This document shows, piece by piece, positions 8,004-17,475 of a stretch of 64,000 bases of DNA. Source of the stretch: Jeotgalicoccus meleagridis (GTDB lineage Bacteria > Bacillota > Bacilli > Staphylococcales > Salinicoccaceae); NCBI RefSeq assembly GCF_903994045.1, contig NZ_CAJEWD010000008.1, positions 124,001 to 188,000 on the forward strand. Direction: 5' to 3'. Within the stretch, counting starts at the first letter, position 1; every line of letters starts with the position of its first letter. The notes beneath the pieces were generated by a model. That model made no database searches, was not told where the DNA came from, and saw nothing but the letters and a program-made list of their open reading frames with translations. Both the position numbers and the translations under genes were made by a program.

Positions 8004-8880
8004 AGACGTTGTCTTTTAAGTTGGTTTTTACTAGATCGATATCTGCGTCGTCATAACGGTTACTTATATGAACAAATACTAAAATTTTGTAAGATAGATC
8101 TTTAAAATTATCAAGCACATGATTGATTTCTGAATGGAAATAGTCATGTGCTTTTTGACTTTCATCTTGGAAAAAAGTGGCTTCATGAACGATTAAATCC
8201 GCACCTTTTAAATCATCTAAGTACGCTTGTCGGCTCACTACCCTAGTATCCCCATGGATTGCAATTTTTCGTCCTTTAATCTTATCGCCGATAAAGTCTT
8301 TAGATTCATAAATTTGTCCCTCAAATTCAAAGCTTTCCCCTCTTTTTATGTCACTGTATATTGGACCAGGCGGAATACCAAGATCTTTTAAGGCAGCACT
8401 ATTTAGTTCGCCAATCTTATCTTTTTCTTTGAGAATATAAACGAATGACTCTATTCCATGCTCAAGTTCGTGAACAGAAACATCAAAATTATTTAAGGCT
8501 ATTTTCATATCTGCCTCTACTTCGACGATGTTTAAGTCGTAATTCAAGGTACTTTTAGACACTGAAAAAGTACTTTCTAACCATTCTTCTATACCCTTAG
8601 GACCATATATAGTTAAAGGAATATTTTGACCACCTTGAAAAGCTCTGGATGATAAAAATCCAGGTAAACCAAAGATATGATCACCATGTAAGTGAGTAAT
8701 AAATATATTTTTAATTTTTGATGGTTTGATATGAGTATTAAGTATTCTATGTTGGGTGGCTTCACCTACATCAAATAGTATGTATTCATTATATTCATCC
8801 ACACAATCCAAAATTATGCTTTGTGTGTTGCGGTCTTTTGATGGTAGTCCAGCACCTGAACCTAAGACGATTAATTTCAT
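7954..8880 (-). CDS. rnz: Ribonuclease Z
   Basis: RNase Z removes the 3' trailer of tRNA precursors lacking an encoded CCA. The metallo-beta-lactamase zinc motif HLHGDH has ligands at His63, His65, Asp67 and His68, the positions known in bacterial RNase Z. The flexible-arm region around residues 150-190 (GPIYSDIKRGESF) is present, as is the HxxT-type motif VHEATF. The length is 308 residues. The final 50 bp overlap the convergent hydrolase gene, and no terminator separates them. Confidence 0.95.
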   Translation of the reverse strand: MKLIVLGSGAGLPSKDRNTQSIILDCVDEYNEYILFDVGEATQHRILNTHIKPSKIKNIFITHLHGDHIFGLPGFLSSRAFQGGQNIPLTIYGPKGIEEWLESTFSVSKSTLNYDLNIVEVEADMKIALNNFDVSVHELEHGIESFVYILKEKDKIGELNSAALKDLGIPPGPIYSDIKRGESFEFEGQIYESKDFIGDKIKGRKIAIHGDTRVVSRQAYLDDLKGADLIVHEATFFQDESQKAHDYFHSEINHVLDNFKDLSYKILVFVHISNRYDDADIDLVKTNLKDNVFIAHDYFELPIPRNVQ

Positions 8881-8977
8881 TTTTACACCTCATTACAGAA
8901 TTGATTTATTATATCATATTCCTACTTATGTTATTATATAAGATGATAATAAACGAGGATATATAAAAGGTGATATT

Positions 8978-9823
8978 ATGGAGACAATCCGTTTTGTAGA
9001 AAGATTTATCGTATATATTGAAGATCATCTTAGAGAAAATATTGATTTTGCAAAAACTTTGGACGACATGGGGGTTGAGCAAAAATCTTTTTTGACAATT
9101 TTTACTTCCTTAGTTGGTATGACTCCTGCTGAGTATCAAGAAAAACGTAGAATGACTGAAATTGCCTTTGAAGTGTATCAAGGACATAGACGACTCATTG
9201 ATATTATTAAATATTATGGTTACCGAGATTTAGAACGTTTTAAAACAATCTATAAGAGAACTTTTGGCATTTCTGTACATGATACAGAACGTCACATTAA
9301 GGAAATCGATCTTTTAGAACAGTTAGCTTTTGAAGTGGTCCCAACGACTCAGGCAAAATATCCTTCTTTTAGAAACTATGTCGAAAGCTTTAGATTAATA
9401 GGCATTGCTCAATATTTTGACGCTAATACATATCAGTCTAAATATAAATATAGATTCTTAAAAATATTAGAAAATGATGGACTCTTAGATGAGTTATTAA
9501 GATATAATGATGGATTTATGAAGGGTATATTTGTTCAAGAGCGAGCAATTGAAGGTGAAATAGAAGTATTTGTCGGTGTGGCAAGTTATCAACACACACC
9601 ATTCGATGAGACTTTCACTGAATCCATGGATTATGAAATATTTGAAGCAAAAGGACAACCTTCAATAGTCATTGAAGATATTTATCAATATATTTTTAGA
9701 AGATGGCATTTTAAAAAGGATATTAATCTAACATGTGATTTTTCCATTGAACTCCTTAAACATACCTACTCTATTGATGATCCTTCAACTAAAGTGCAAG
9801 TATGGCAAGCGGTTGATCACTAA
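8978..9823 (+). CDS. AraC-like transcriptional regulator with GyrI-like C-terminus
   Basis: Residues 1-110 form an AraC-type double helix-turn-helix: an early helix set ending near FTSLVGMTPAEYQEKRRM and a second one around IDIIKYYGYRDLERFKTIYKRTFGIS. Residues from about 130 resemble the GyrI/SOUL-like effector domain, though weakly. The protein probably binds DNA and a small ligand, but the regulon is unknown. It diverges from rnz and ends at a strong bidirectional terminator. Length is 281 residues. The HTH is more certain than the C-terminal domain. Confidence 0.75.
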   Translation: METIRFVERFIVYIEDHLRENIDFAKTLDDMGVEQKSFLTIFTSLVGMTPAEYQEKRRMTEIAFEVYQGHRRLIDIIKYYGYRDLERFKTIYKRTFGISVHDTERHIKEIDLLEQLAFEVVPTTQAKYPSFRNYVESFRLIGIAQYFDANTYQSKYKYRFLKILENDGLLDELLRYNDGFMKGIFVQERAIEGEIEVFVGVASYQHTPFDETFTESMDYEIFEAKGQPSIVIEDIYQYIFRRWHFKKDINLTCDFSIELLKHTYSIDDPSTKVQVWQAVDH

Positions 9824-9840
9824 TAATATATAAGCATAAT

Positions 9841-9880
9841 AAAAAGGATTGGAAACCAAAAAGTTTCCAATCCTTTTCTT
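9841..9880. terminator. Bidirectional terminator between the AraC-like gene and the M20 peptidase gene
   Basis: Perfect arms AAAGGATTGGAAAC and GTTTCCAATCCTTT flank a CAAAAA loop, with A-rich and T-rich runs on either side. It can end both convergent transcripts. Confidence 0.9.
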
Positions 9881-9906
9881 AATCAAAGTAGATTTTTCTC
9901 AGTTAT

Positions 9907-11028
9907 TTATTTTTCATTCTCATAATGTACTTTAACAATTTCTACGATAAGTTCAGTCATCTTGTAAAGTTCTTCCAATGGCATTCTTTCACTAGTCGTG
10001 TGAATATATTCATAACCTACACCGAGGATTGCTGTAGGTACACCACGTCCGTGGAAAATGTTTCCATCACTACCGCCACCAAGGCTGATAATATTTGCTT
10101 GACGGTCAATGTTCTGAATTGCTTTTTCAGCTGTTGTGATAACAGGATCTTCAGTGTGTGCATGTAGTGATGGATACATAAGTTCAACTTCCACTTCAGC
10201 ATTTCCACCTAATTCTTTAGCAGTTTCTTCAAAGTCTTTTTTAATTTTATCTGTTTCAGTTTGAAGTTTTTCATCTGATAAAGATCGTACTTCTGCTAAA
10301 ATCTCTGCATAATCTGCAACGATATTAGTCGCTTGTCCACCAGTAATTGTACCGATATTAGATGTTGTTTCCTCATCTAGACGACCAAGCGTCATTTTAC
10401 TAATTGCTTTAGCAGCGATATTGATTGCAGAGATTCCTTTTTCAGGTTCTATTCCTGCATGTGCTTTTTTACCATAGATTTTAGCTTTTAATTTAGTTTG
10501 TGAAGGTGCACGGTTGACGATAGTACCTACTTGACCTGTCCCATCAACTGCATAACCAAACTTACTTTTTAGGTTTTTAATATCTAAGGCTTTAGCACCA
10601 ACTAGACCTGTTTCTTCTCCCACTGTAATGACAACTTCGACATCTCCATGTGGGATATTTTCTTCTTTTATGTGACGAACAGCTTCGATAATTGCAGATA
10701 TTCCTGCCTTGTCGTCAGAACCTAGAATTGTTGTACCATCACTGTAGACGTATCCATCTTCAATGTGAGGTTTAACACCATTACCAGGAGTTACAGTATC
10801 CATATGCACCATGAAAGCAATCGGACTAATATCACTTTCTCCTTTTAAGGTATAGATTAAGTTACCGGCACCATAACCTGTTTCAGCCTGTGAATTATCT
10901 TCAAAACCTGATAGTTCTAATTCATTTAATAAGTCAATCAGATAGTCAGCCACTTGGCGTTCTTGACCTGATTCTGAATCAATTTGTACAATTTCTAAAA
11001 ATTGTTCTGTTAATCGTTCCTTATTCAT
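9907..11028 (-). CDS. M20 family metallopeptidase, PepT-like
   Basis: This zinc peptidase of the M20 family is similar to PepT-like proteins such as B. subtilis YqjE, probably an exo- or tripeptidase. Key pieces are the metal motif FMVHMDTVTPG, the GSDDKAG motif with the bridging Asp, the catalytic Glu pair in TVGEETGLVGA, and a late IFHGRGVPTA metal ligand. The dimerisation domain sits near residues 190-300. I start at the ATG at 11028, with GGAGG 9 nt upstream, giving 373 residues; an upstream ATG at 11070 is less likely. Confidence 0.88.
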   Translation of the reverse strand: MNKERLTEQFLEIVQIDSESGQERQVADYLIDLLNELELSGFEDNSQAETGYGAGNLIYTLKGESDISPIAFMVHMDTVTPGNGVKPHIEDGYVYSDGTTILGSDDKAGISAIIEAVRHIKEENIPHGDVEVVITVGEETGLVGAKALDIKNLKSKFGYAVDGTGQVGTIVNRAPSQTKLKAKIYGKKAHAGIEPEKGISAINIAAKAISKMTLGRLDEETTSNIGTITGGQATNIVADYAEILAEVRSLSDEKLQTETDKIKKDFEETAKELGGNAEVEVELMYPSLHAHTEDPVITTAEKAIQNIDRQANIISLGGGSDGNIFHGRGVPTAILGVGYEYIHTTSERMPLEELYKMTELIVEIVKVHYENEK

Positions 11029-11112
11029 AAAATAATGCCTCCAAGAGTTGATATAGTGATTTATTTTCATGTATAGTTAATTATAACAATAAAAGCCGAG
11101 GAAGGTAGACTT

Positions 11113-11214
11113 ATGCAAAATAAAAAGATACAAAGGTTAATTATTTGGTTTATGATTATACTCATTGTTGTCTCTGGTTTAATGATGGGTATCTCTTATT
11201 TAACCTCATTTTAA
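11113..11214 (+). CDS. prli42: Prli42-like 33-residue membrane micropeptide
   Basis: This 33-residue ORF has a good GAGGAAGG ribosome site before its ATG. It begins MQNKKIQRLIIWFMI, then a single hydrophobic helix ending in MMGISYLTSF. The basic N-terminus plus helix matches Prli42, the stressosome-anchoring miniprotein known in Listeria and widespread in Firmicutes. It is closely followed by a terminator, which supports a real monocistronic gene. The family match is by pattern and memory; function here is inferred, and no stressosome genes are in the window. Confidence 0.65.
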   Translation: MQNKKIQRLIIWFMIILIVVSGLMMGISYLTSF

Positions 11215-11220
11215 AAATAA

Positions 11221-11257
11221 AACATCACTTGGAAAAAAATCCAAGTGATGTTTTTTT
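11221..11257. terminator. Terminator after the Prli42-like gene, also serving brxB
   Basis: Arms AACATCACTTGGA and TCCAAGTGATGTT flank a short A loop and are followed by a run of T residues. It is symmetric enough to end the convergent bkd-brxB transcript too. Confidence 0.92.
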
Positions 11258-11693
11258 ATACCTCTTCGCCGTGTTCTTCAAACCACGCTTGAAGGTTAGT
11301 AATGACACTCATAATCTCATGACCTTCAATTTGATGGCGTTCGAGCATATCTACAATTTTACCGTCTTTAAAGAAAGCAAATGATGGTGATGATGGTAAA
11401 TATTCTGGTGCTCTATCACGCATTTCTTCAGTTGCTTCTTTGTCTTGACCAGCAAAAACAGTAAGTAATTGATCAGGACGTTTGTCGTAGTTTAGAGCGT
11501 GAATTGCAGCAGGTCTAGCAATACCCCCGGCACAACCACACACAGAGTTTACCATGACAAGTGCAGTACCCTCTTTGTTTAAGTGTTCGTTGACATCTTC
11601 AGGAGTACGTAGTTCTGTATATCCAGATTCAGTTAGTTCGTTTCTTGCATTTTGCACTAAATCTTGCATGTAAAGATTGAAATCCAAGTCCAT
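11256..11693 (-). CDS. brxB: Bacilliredoxin BrxB (YphP/YqiW family)
   Basis: Bacilliredoxins remove bacillithiol from S-bacillithiolated proteins. The thioredoxin-like fold carries the characteristic CGC motif (Cys52, Cys54) in the context [14 protein letters not shown]. The ATG at 11693 has GGAG 7 nt upstream and gives 145 residues; an ATG 7 codons upstream is less likely. It follows bkdB, as yqiW follows the bkd region in B. subtilis, which favours BrxB over the paralogue BrxA. It ends at the terminator shared with the Prli42-like gene. Confidence 0.92.
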   Translation of the reverse strand: MDLDFNLYMQDLVQNARNELTESGYTELRTPEDVNEHLNKEGTALVMVNSVCGCAGGIARPAAIHALNYDKRPDQLLTVFAGQDKEATEEMRDRAPEYLPSSPSFAFFKDGKIVDMLERHQIEGHEIMSVITNLQAWFEEHGEEV

Positions 11694-11754
11694 AATAAAA
11701 CTCCTTTTATCCATTCGTACTTATATTTTAGAACGAGCGGGTGTCTTTGTAAAG

Positions 11755-12990
11755 TTAATAAACTGAGCTAGAATCTGGATCAATACTTTCTATGCGATTT
11801 TTAATTTCATTTAAGAAGTTACCAGCCATTAATCCATCTAGGACACGGTGGTCAATCGATAGACAAAGGTTAACCATATGACGGGCTGCTAACATATCTC
11901 CAATAAATACTGGTTTTTTAATAATTGACTCAACTTGTAAGATAGCAACTTGAGGTTGATTAATTATTCCCATGGACTGAACTGAACCGAATGCTCCTGT
12001 ATTGTTAACTGTAAAAGTACCACCTGACATATCATCACTTGTCAGTTTGTTAGAACGCGCTTTTTTAACGAGTCCATCTATCGATTTAGCAATGCCTGAT
12101 AAGGAACGCTCATCTGCGTTTTTAATAACAGGGACGAAAAGTTTATCTTCGTTAGCTACAGCAATAGATAAGTTGATATCATCATGAACGGTAATCGTAT
12201 CTTCGTTCCATGAGCTGTTAAGTAACGGGTAATCTTTCATCACTTCTGAAACGATCTTCACAATATATGAAAAATATGACAGACTTACGCCTTCTTGTTC
12301 CTTGAACTTTTCCTTATGTTTGTTACGTTTATTAACCAAGTTCGTTGCATCAACTTCCACCATTAACCAGGCATGTGGAATTTCAGTTTTAGCTTGTACC
12401 ATTCTTCTGGCAATTTCTTTTCTAACACCATTGACCTTAATATCTTGACCAGATTTAATTGTTTCTTCTTGTACAATACTTGTCTCTCTTGGTGATGATT
12501 TCTCTTCAAGATTTTCTTGTGGTCTTGGATTTTCTAAGTATTTTTCGACATCTTTCTTAGTAATCCTACCTTCAAAACCACTACCTTCTATATCATCCAC
12601 ATTTAAATTATGTTCACTAATTAAACGCATAACGACAGGAGATAGCCGTTTGTTTGTTTTAACCTTCTCTTTGACCGGTGATTGTTTAGTTTCCTTAGAA
12701 GGTGTTTCATCTACTTCTGTGTTGTCTTCAACACTATCATTACCCTGATTATCGTCATCTCTTTTAATTTTATAAATTGCTTGACCAACAGGGACAGTCT
12801 CACCGACATCTACAAGGATCTCTGTAATGACACCATCATAAATGGACGGTACTTCAGCAGTGACCTTAGCTGTGTTGACTTCACAGATCGGGTCGTATTC
12901 ACTCACGTGGTCACCCACTTCGACCAACCAGTTTTCTATAGTACCTTCTGTCACACTCTCACCGAGTTTTGGCATTGTAATTTCAGTCAT
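11755..12990 (-). CDS. bkdB: Branched-chain alpha-keto acid dehydrogenase E2 (dihydrolipoyl acyltransferase)
   Basis: E2 transfers the branched acyl group from E1 to CoA. The lipoyl domain (about residues 1-75) carries the lipoylated Lys42 in EVNTAKVTAE. A flexible acidic linker follows, then the peripheral-subunit binding domain (about 113-150, RLSPVVMRLISEHNL...GRITKKDV), then the catalytic acyltransferase domain with the HxxxDG motif in SIDHRVLDG. The length is 411 residues. The ATG has AAGGAGG upstream. It sits directly after bkdAB in the operon. Confidence 0.93.
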   Translation of the reverse strand: MTEITMPKLGESVTEGTIENWLVEVGDHVSEYDPICEVNTAKVTAEVPSIYDGVITEILVDVGETVPVGQAIYKIKRDDDNQGNDSVEDNTEVDETPSKETKQSPVKEKVKTNKRLSPVVMRLISEHNLNVDDIEGSGFEGRITKKDVEKYLENPRPQENLEEKSSPRETSIVQEETIKSGQDIKVNGVRKEIARRMVQAKTEIPHAWLMVEVDATNLVNKRNKHKEKFKEQEGVSLSYFSYIVKIVSEVMKDYPLLNSSWNEDTITVHDDINLSIAVANEDKLFVPVIKNADERSLSGIAKSIDGLVKKARSNKLTSDDMSGGTFTVNNTGAFGSVQSMGIINQPQVAILQVESIIKKPVFIGDMLAARHMVNLCLSIDHRVLDGLMAGNFLNEIKNRIESIDPDSSSVY

Positions 12991-13001
12991 GTTATCCCTC
13001 C

Positions 13002-13985
13002 TTAATACTCACTTAATTCACGCATTTTATCGTATATTTTTTCTGGATTCATCATAAAGTAATCTTCCATAGTTGGAGCATAGGGCATCGATGGTACATC
13101 TGGACCTGCGAGTCTCATGATTGGAGAATCGAGATCAAAGAGACAGTTTTCAGCAATAATGGCTGACACTTCACTCATGACACTGCCCTCTAAATTATCT
13201 TCTGTTACTAGGAGTACTTTTCCTGTTTTAGAAGCAGCCTTAATGATCGCTTCTTTATCTAGTGGATAAATTGTTCTAAGATCAAGTACTTCAGCTTCAT
13301 AACCATCTTTTGATAATTGTTCTGCTGCTTGGGTAGCATAATTGACACAAAGACCATAGGTAATGACCGTTATATCATCACCTTCTCTTTTGACGTCGGC
13401 TTTACCAATTTCTACAGTATAATCGCCTTCTGGTACTTCTTCTTTTAAGAGACGATATGCTTTTTTATGTTCAAAGAAAAGAACAGGATCATTATCTTTA
13501 ATTGCTGCAAGAAGTAAACCTTTGGCATCTTTAGGACTAGATGGCACAACGACTTTTAAACCAGGTGTAGAAACAAAAATTGATTCTATTGACTGTGAAT
13601 GATAAAGGGCCCCGTGGATTCCTCCACCGAATGGTGCTCTAATCACCATAGGTGCTGACCAGTCATTATCTGAACGATATCTTATTTTTGCAGCCTCGTT
13701 TAAGATCTGATTGACTGCCGGTAAGATGTATTCAGCAAATTGAATTTCAGCGACAGGTCTTTTACCCATCATGGCAGCTCCGATTGCTGTACCTACAATA
13801 TTACTTTCAGCTAAGGGTGTATCAAGTACTCTCATTTCCCCGAATTTTTCTTGTAAGCCATCAGTGACTTTAAATACGCCACCTTTTTTACCGATATCCT
13901 CACCTAATAAAAAGACATCATCGTCAGCTTCTAGTGCTGTATATAAAGCATTATTAATTGCATCGAGATAAGACAACTTAGCCAT
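13002..13985 (-). CDS. bkdAB: Branched-chain alpha-keto acid dehydrogenase E1 beta subunit
   Basis: This subunit pairs with BkdAA to decarboxylate the keto acids of Leu, Ile and Val using thiamine diphosphate. It has the transketolase-like pyrimidine-binding fold with LGEDIGKKGGVFKVTDGL early, the ThDP-activating Glu region, and a C-terminal transketolase domain (VLLVTEDN...GSVMSEVSA). The length is 327 residues. The start overlaps the bkdAA stop by 8 nt. The DxPxMRLAGPDVP segment near the end is typical of E1 beta. Confidence 0.94.
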   Translation of the reverse strand: MAKLSYLDAINNALYTALEADDDVFLLGEDIGKKGGVFKVTDGLQEKFGEMRVLDTPLAESNIVGTAIGAAMMGKRPVAEIQFAEYILPAVNQILNEAAKIRYRSDNDWSAPMVIRAPFGGGIHGALYHSQSIESIFVSTPGLKVVVPSSPKDAKGLLLAAIKDNDPVLFFEHKKAYRLLKEEVPEGDYTVEIGKADVKREGDDITVITYGLCVNYATQAAEQLSKDGYEAEVLDLRTIYPLDKEAIIKAASKTGKVLLVTEDNLEGSVMSEVSAIIAENCLFDLDSPIMRLAGPDVPSMPYAPTMEDYFMMNPEKIYDKMRELSEY

Positions 13986-14973
13986 TGTTTACCTCCTCAT
14001 AAACGTGTTTTAATGCGTACTCACCATCTGCATATGGTGCTTTTTCAGCATTTTTAGTTGCTTGATTGACTGTATCTTTAACGTCTTTATCGACTTCATC
14101 TAACCATGCTTGATCGACAATATCTTGTTTAAGTAAATAGTCTTTAAATAAAATAATACAGTCAGATTTTTTATCATTAGCGAGTTCTTCCTTATCACGA
14201 TATCCATCATCATCATCTGAAGAGTGAGGTGTTAATCTAAGTGACATTGCTTCAATTAAAGAAGCACCTTCACCGTTTACAGCACGTTCACGTGCTTCTT
14301 TCATGACCTTGTAGACTGCAATAGGATCATTACCGTCTACTTGCTCACCGTGCATGCCATAACCGATTGCTCTGTCTGACAGCTTATCTGCTGCATACTG
14401 GAGTTCTCTCGGTACAGAAATTGCATATTTGTTATTTTCTATTAAACAAATGAAAGGTAATTTATGAACACCAGCAAAGTTTAAACCTTCGTGGAAATCA
14501 CCTTGAGAAGTTGAACCTTCACCTAATGTTGCAAGAGCAACTCTTTTTTCATTATCCATTTTAAACACATAACTCGCGCCAACTGCATGAAGCACCTGAG
14601 TCGTAACAGCTGAACCTTGAGTTAAGATATTATTACTTTTCTTAGAAAAGTGACCTGGCATTTGTCGACCACCACTTTGAACGTCTGAGCCTCTTGCAAA
14701 GGCTGACAGCATCGTTTCTTCAGCTGTCATTCCAAAATGAGTCACAAGTGCTAAATCCCTGTAGTAAGGGCTGATAATATCTGCTTTTGTATCTAGAGCA
14801 AAGCCTGTTCCAACTTGAGTTGCTTCTTGACCTTGGCAAGAAATGACAAAAGGTAGTTTACCTGCGCGGTTTAAGAGCCACATTCTCTCGTCTAAGCGTC
14901 GAGATAGTAACATGGTTTTATACATTTCTTTTAAGTCATTTTCAGTTAAATCTGTTTCTTTATGTGATAACAA
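13978..14973 (-). CDS. bkdAA: Branched-chain alpha-keto acid dehydrogenase E1 alpha subunit
   Basis: E1 alpha holds most of the thiamine diphosphate site. The ThDP motif GDG...N appears in the modified form GEGSTSQGDFHEGLNFA...ENNKYAIS, common in branched-chain E1 alpha proteins. The HxH-like segment PGHFSKKSNN and the phosphorylation-loop-like TPHSSDDDDGYR are also present. The start is probably TTG, 7 nt after AGGAGG. It is 331 residues, and lpdV lies just upstream. Confidence 0.93.
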   Translation of the reverse strand: MLSHKETDLTENDLKEMYKTMLLSRRLDERMWLLNRAGKLPFVISCQGQEATQVGTGFALDTKADIISPYYRDLALVTHFGMTAEETMLSAFARGSDVQSGGRQMPGHFSKKSNNILTQGSAVTTQVLHAVGASYVFKMDNEKRVALATLGEGSTSQGDFHEGLNFAGVHKLPFICLIENNKYAISVPRELQYAADKLSDRAIGYGMHGEQVDGNDPIAVYKVMKEARERAVNGEGASLIEAMSLRLTPHSSDDDDGYRDKEELANDKKSDCIILFKDYLLKQDIVDQAWLDEVDKDVKDTVNQATKNAEKAPYADGEYALKHVYEEVNNG

Positions 14974-14984
14974 ATCGTTACCTC

Positions 14985-16400
14985 CTATACGTGAATAGCA
15001 ATGTCTGATGCATCGAGACCCACTTCTTTAATTATTTCTCCAACAGATGGATGCGCAATTGTCGCACTCGACATTTCTAATGCAGAAGCATTCATGAATT
15101 TTGCCAGTGAGATTTGATTGATTAACTCCGTCGCATGCGCACCAACAATCGTTGCCGATAAAATATCTCCATTTTCTGCTGTGTTTAATTTGATAAAACC
15201 TTGACCATCATCTTCAATAATTGCTTTAGCAATTACTTTAAGCGGCAGCTTGCTTGTTTTAAATTTAATATTTTCACTTTTTAACTGCTCAGTGGTCATA
15301 CCAATTGAAGCAATTTCTGGTTGTGTGTAAACACATCTTGGTACCTTATCATAGTCAATGAGATAAGGAGACTCATCAGCAATGTGTTCACTAGCAATAA
15401 TTGCTTCTTCAATCGCAACATGTGCAAGCTGATAAGAATCTACAACGTCACCAATGGCATAAATGTGTGATTCTTTAGTCTGATAAAATTCATTGACATC
15501 AATCACAGCATTTTCTTTGACTAACACTTTGGTATTATTTAAACCAATTGAATCAGTATTCGGCTGTCGACCAATTGCAACGACGACTTTATCGAATACT
15601 TGATCTTTATCATCTAACTTAAGGTGAACTGACTCATCTTTTAGACTAACATCGTCTTCTGATAAGAGTGTACTAGTATGAATTTTAACACCTTTGTCTT
15701 CTAGTGATTTTTGGATTGCTTTTGACGCATCTTTGTCTTCCTCGGCTAACAGTCTATCACTCGCTTCGATCAATGTCACATTGGCACCAAAGCTATTCAA
15801 GATTGTTGCAAATTCAACACCAATAACACCACCACCGATTAAGGCAATAGACTTAGGAATTTCTTCTAGTTGCATCAGATCATCACTCGATAAAACAAGT
15901 TTGTGATCGAAAGGTAAAAATGGTAAGCTGCTTGGTTTTGAACCTGTAGCAATGACGACAAAGTCGTTGACTAAGACGTCACTTTCCTTATCTTCATCCT
16001 CATAAGATACACTGACTGCACCTGCTAAAGGAGAGAATAAGGAAGGTCCTAAAATAGTTGCGGTACCTTCATATATATCTACTTTATTTTTATTTAAGAG
16101 ATATTTTATACCATCTTGCATTTGTTGAACCACTTGATCTTTTCTTTGGTTGATTTTATCGATTGTAAAGCTTGGTTCAACTTTATCAATCCCAAACAGT
16201 TCTGCGTGTTTCATTGCTTCAATTAATTCGGCACTTTTAAGAAAGCTTTTTGTTGGAATACATCCTTTATTTAAACATGTTCCACCGAGTTTAGACTTTT
16301 CAACTAGTGCTACTTTTTTTCCTAATTGGCTAAGCTTAATGGCAGCAACATAGCCACCTGTGCCACCACCGATGACGACAGCATCATAATTCTCAGTCAT
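14985..16400 (-). CDS. lpdV: Dihydrolipoyl dehydrogenase (E3) of the branched-chain complex
   Basis: E3 reoxidises the lipoyl arm using FAD and NAD. The N-terminal FAD fold (VVIGGGTGGYVAA), redox disulfide Cys42-Cys47 in GGTCLNKGCIPTK, the NAD fold (ALIGGGVIGVEFA), a second FAD contact (IYAIGDV) and the C-terminal His-Glu pair (AHPSVGEIIKE, one residue off the usual HPT) are present. The ATG at 16400 has GGAGG just upstream and overlaps the buk stop, giving 471 residues; the longer ORF upstream is not used. Confidence 0.93.
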   Translation of the reverse strand: MTENYDAVVIGGGTGGYVAAIKLSQLGKKVALVEKSKLGGTCLNKGCIPTKSFLKSAELIEAMKHAELFGIDKVEPSFTIDKINQRKDQVVQQMQDGIKYLLNKNKVDIYEGTATILGPSLFSPLAGAVSVSYEDEDKESDVLVNDFVVIATGSKPSSLPFLPFDHKLVLSSDDLMQLEEIPKSIALIGGGVIGVEFATILNSFGANVTLIEASDRLLAEEDKDASKAIQKSLEDKGVKIHTSTLLSEDDVSLKDESVHLKLDDKDQVFDKVVVAIGRQPNTDSIGLNNTKVLVKENAVIDVNEFYQTKESHIYAIGDVVDSYQLAHVAIEEAIIASEHIADESPYLIDYDKVPRCVYTQPEIASIGMTTEQLKSENIKFKTSKLPLKVIAKAIIEDDGQGFIKLNTAENGDILSATIVGAHATELINQISLAKFMNASALEMSSATIAHPSVGEIIKEVGLDASDIAIHV

Positions 16401-17475
16401 GTTCTTCCTCCCTGATATAACTTTTAAGTAAACGATTGTCTTCGAGTACAGAATAAGCACCATATGCTAGAGCATCCATCTCTAATTCACCAGCATAGAC
16501 AGTGATTGGAGCTATAAAATCTACATATTCTGTAATTGAGTCAATGATATAGTCGCTGTAGCTAAGTCCACCGGTAAAAATTATCTGATCGACTTGCCCT
16601 TTTAAGACTGCGGCTTTGGCACCAATCTCTTTTGCAATTTGGAAAACCATTGCTGAGACAACTTGTTCTTTATCACGGTCACCTTCTTTAATTGAAGATA
16701 CGATCTCTTCTACATCCGCACTATCTAAGTGAGATAATAAACCACTTCGTTTAGATACTAAAGATATTAAGTCAGCATGTGAAATGTTAGTATCTTCAAG
16801 GTAGTCTAGTAGCGCATCGACTGGAATGGAACCCGCTCTAGTAGGACTCATTGGGCCGTCCCCTTTTAAGCCGTTATTGACATCGATAACTTTACCACCA
16901 AGATGTGCACCGACAGTAATACCGCCGCCCATATGAATGACGATTAATCTTAAGTCTTCGTAAGTTTGATCAATACTGTCTGCAAATTTTCTTGCAACTG
17001 CCTTTTGATTTAAAGCATGAAAGATGGATTTACGATTAACGTCCTTGATGCCTGTCAATCTCGCTTCATCACACAACTCATCAACGACAACAGGATCTGT
17101 AATTACAGCTTTTATACCATGGTTTTTAGCAAAAGAATGCGCTAATATTCCTGATAAGTTAGATGCGTGTTCTCCATAACGTCTCGTGTTTAAGTCAAGT
17201 AACATATCATCATTTATTAAATAAGTACCACCTTCTATAGGTTTTAATAAACCACCTCTCGCTGACACAAAGTCAATGTCTGATGCATTTGTGTTACTCT
17301 CATTTAAAAAATCAATAATGATTTGATAACGAATTTCTTCTTGGGCTTTCTGATCTAATTTTATTATACCCTTATCATGAGAGTAGGTCTTAATATATGT
17401 GCAAGATAAATCTCGGTAAAGCGCAAGCTTAGTCGTTGTGCTTCCGAGATTTATAACAAGTATTAAATGAGACAT
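16393..17475 (-). CDS. buk: Butyrate (branched-chain fatty acid) kinase
   Basis: Buk makes ATP from butyryl- or branched acyl-phosphate. It belongs to the acetate/butyrate kinase ASKHA family. The phosphate-1 motif VINLGSTTTKLALY is at the N-terminus, the glycine-rich MGGGITVGAHLGGKVIDVNN segment lies mid-protein, and IFTGGLSYS is the adenosine motif. The length is 360 residues. The ATG overlaps the bcd stop (TAATG). Together with ptb it turns the acyl-CoA made by the Bkd complex into acid plus ATP. Confidence 0.93.
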   Translation of the reverse strand: MSHLILVINLGSTTTKLALYRDLSCTYIKTYSHDKGIIKLDQKAQEEIRYQIIIDFLNESNTNASDIDFVSARGGLLKPIEGGTYLINDDMLLDLNTRRYGEHASNLSGILAHSFAKNHGIKAVITDPVVVDELCDEARLTGIKDVNRKSIFHALNQKAVARKFADSIDQTYEDLRLIVIHMGGGITVGAHLGGKVIDVNNGLKGDGPMSPTRAGSIPVDALLDYLEDTNISHADLISLVSKRSGLLSHLDSADVEEIVSSIKEGDRDKEQVVSAMVFQIAKEIGAKAAVLKGQVDQIIFTGGLSYSDYIIDSITEYVDFIAPITVYAGELEMDALAYGAYSVLEDNRLLKSYIREEEHD

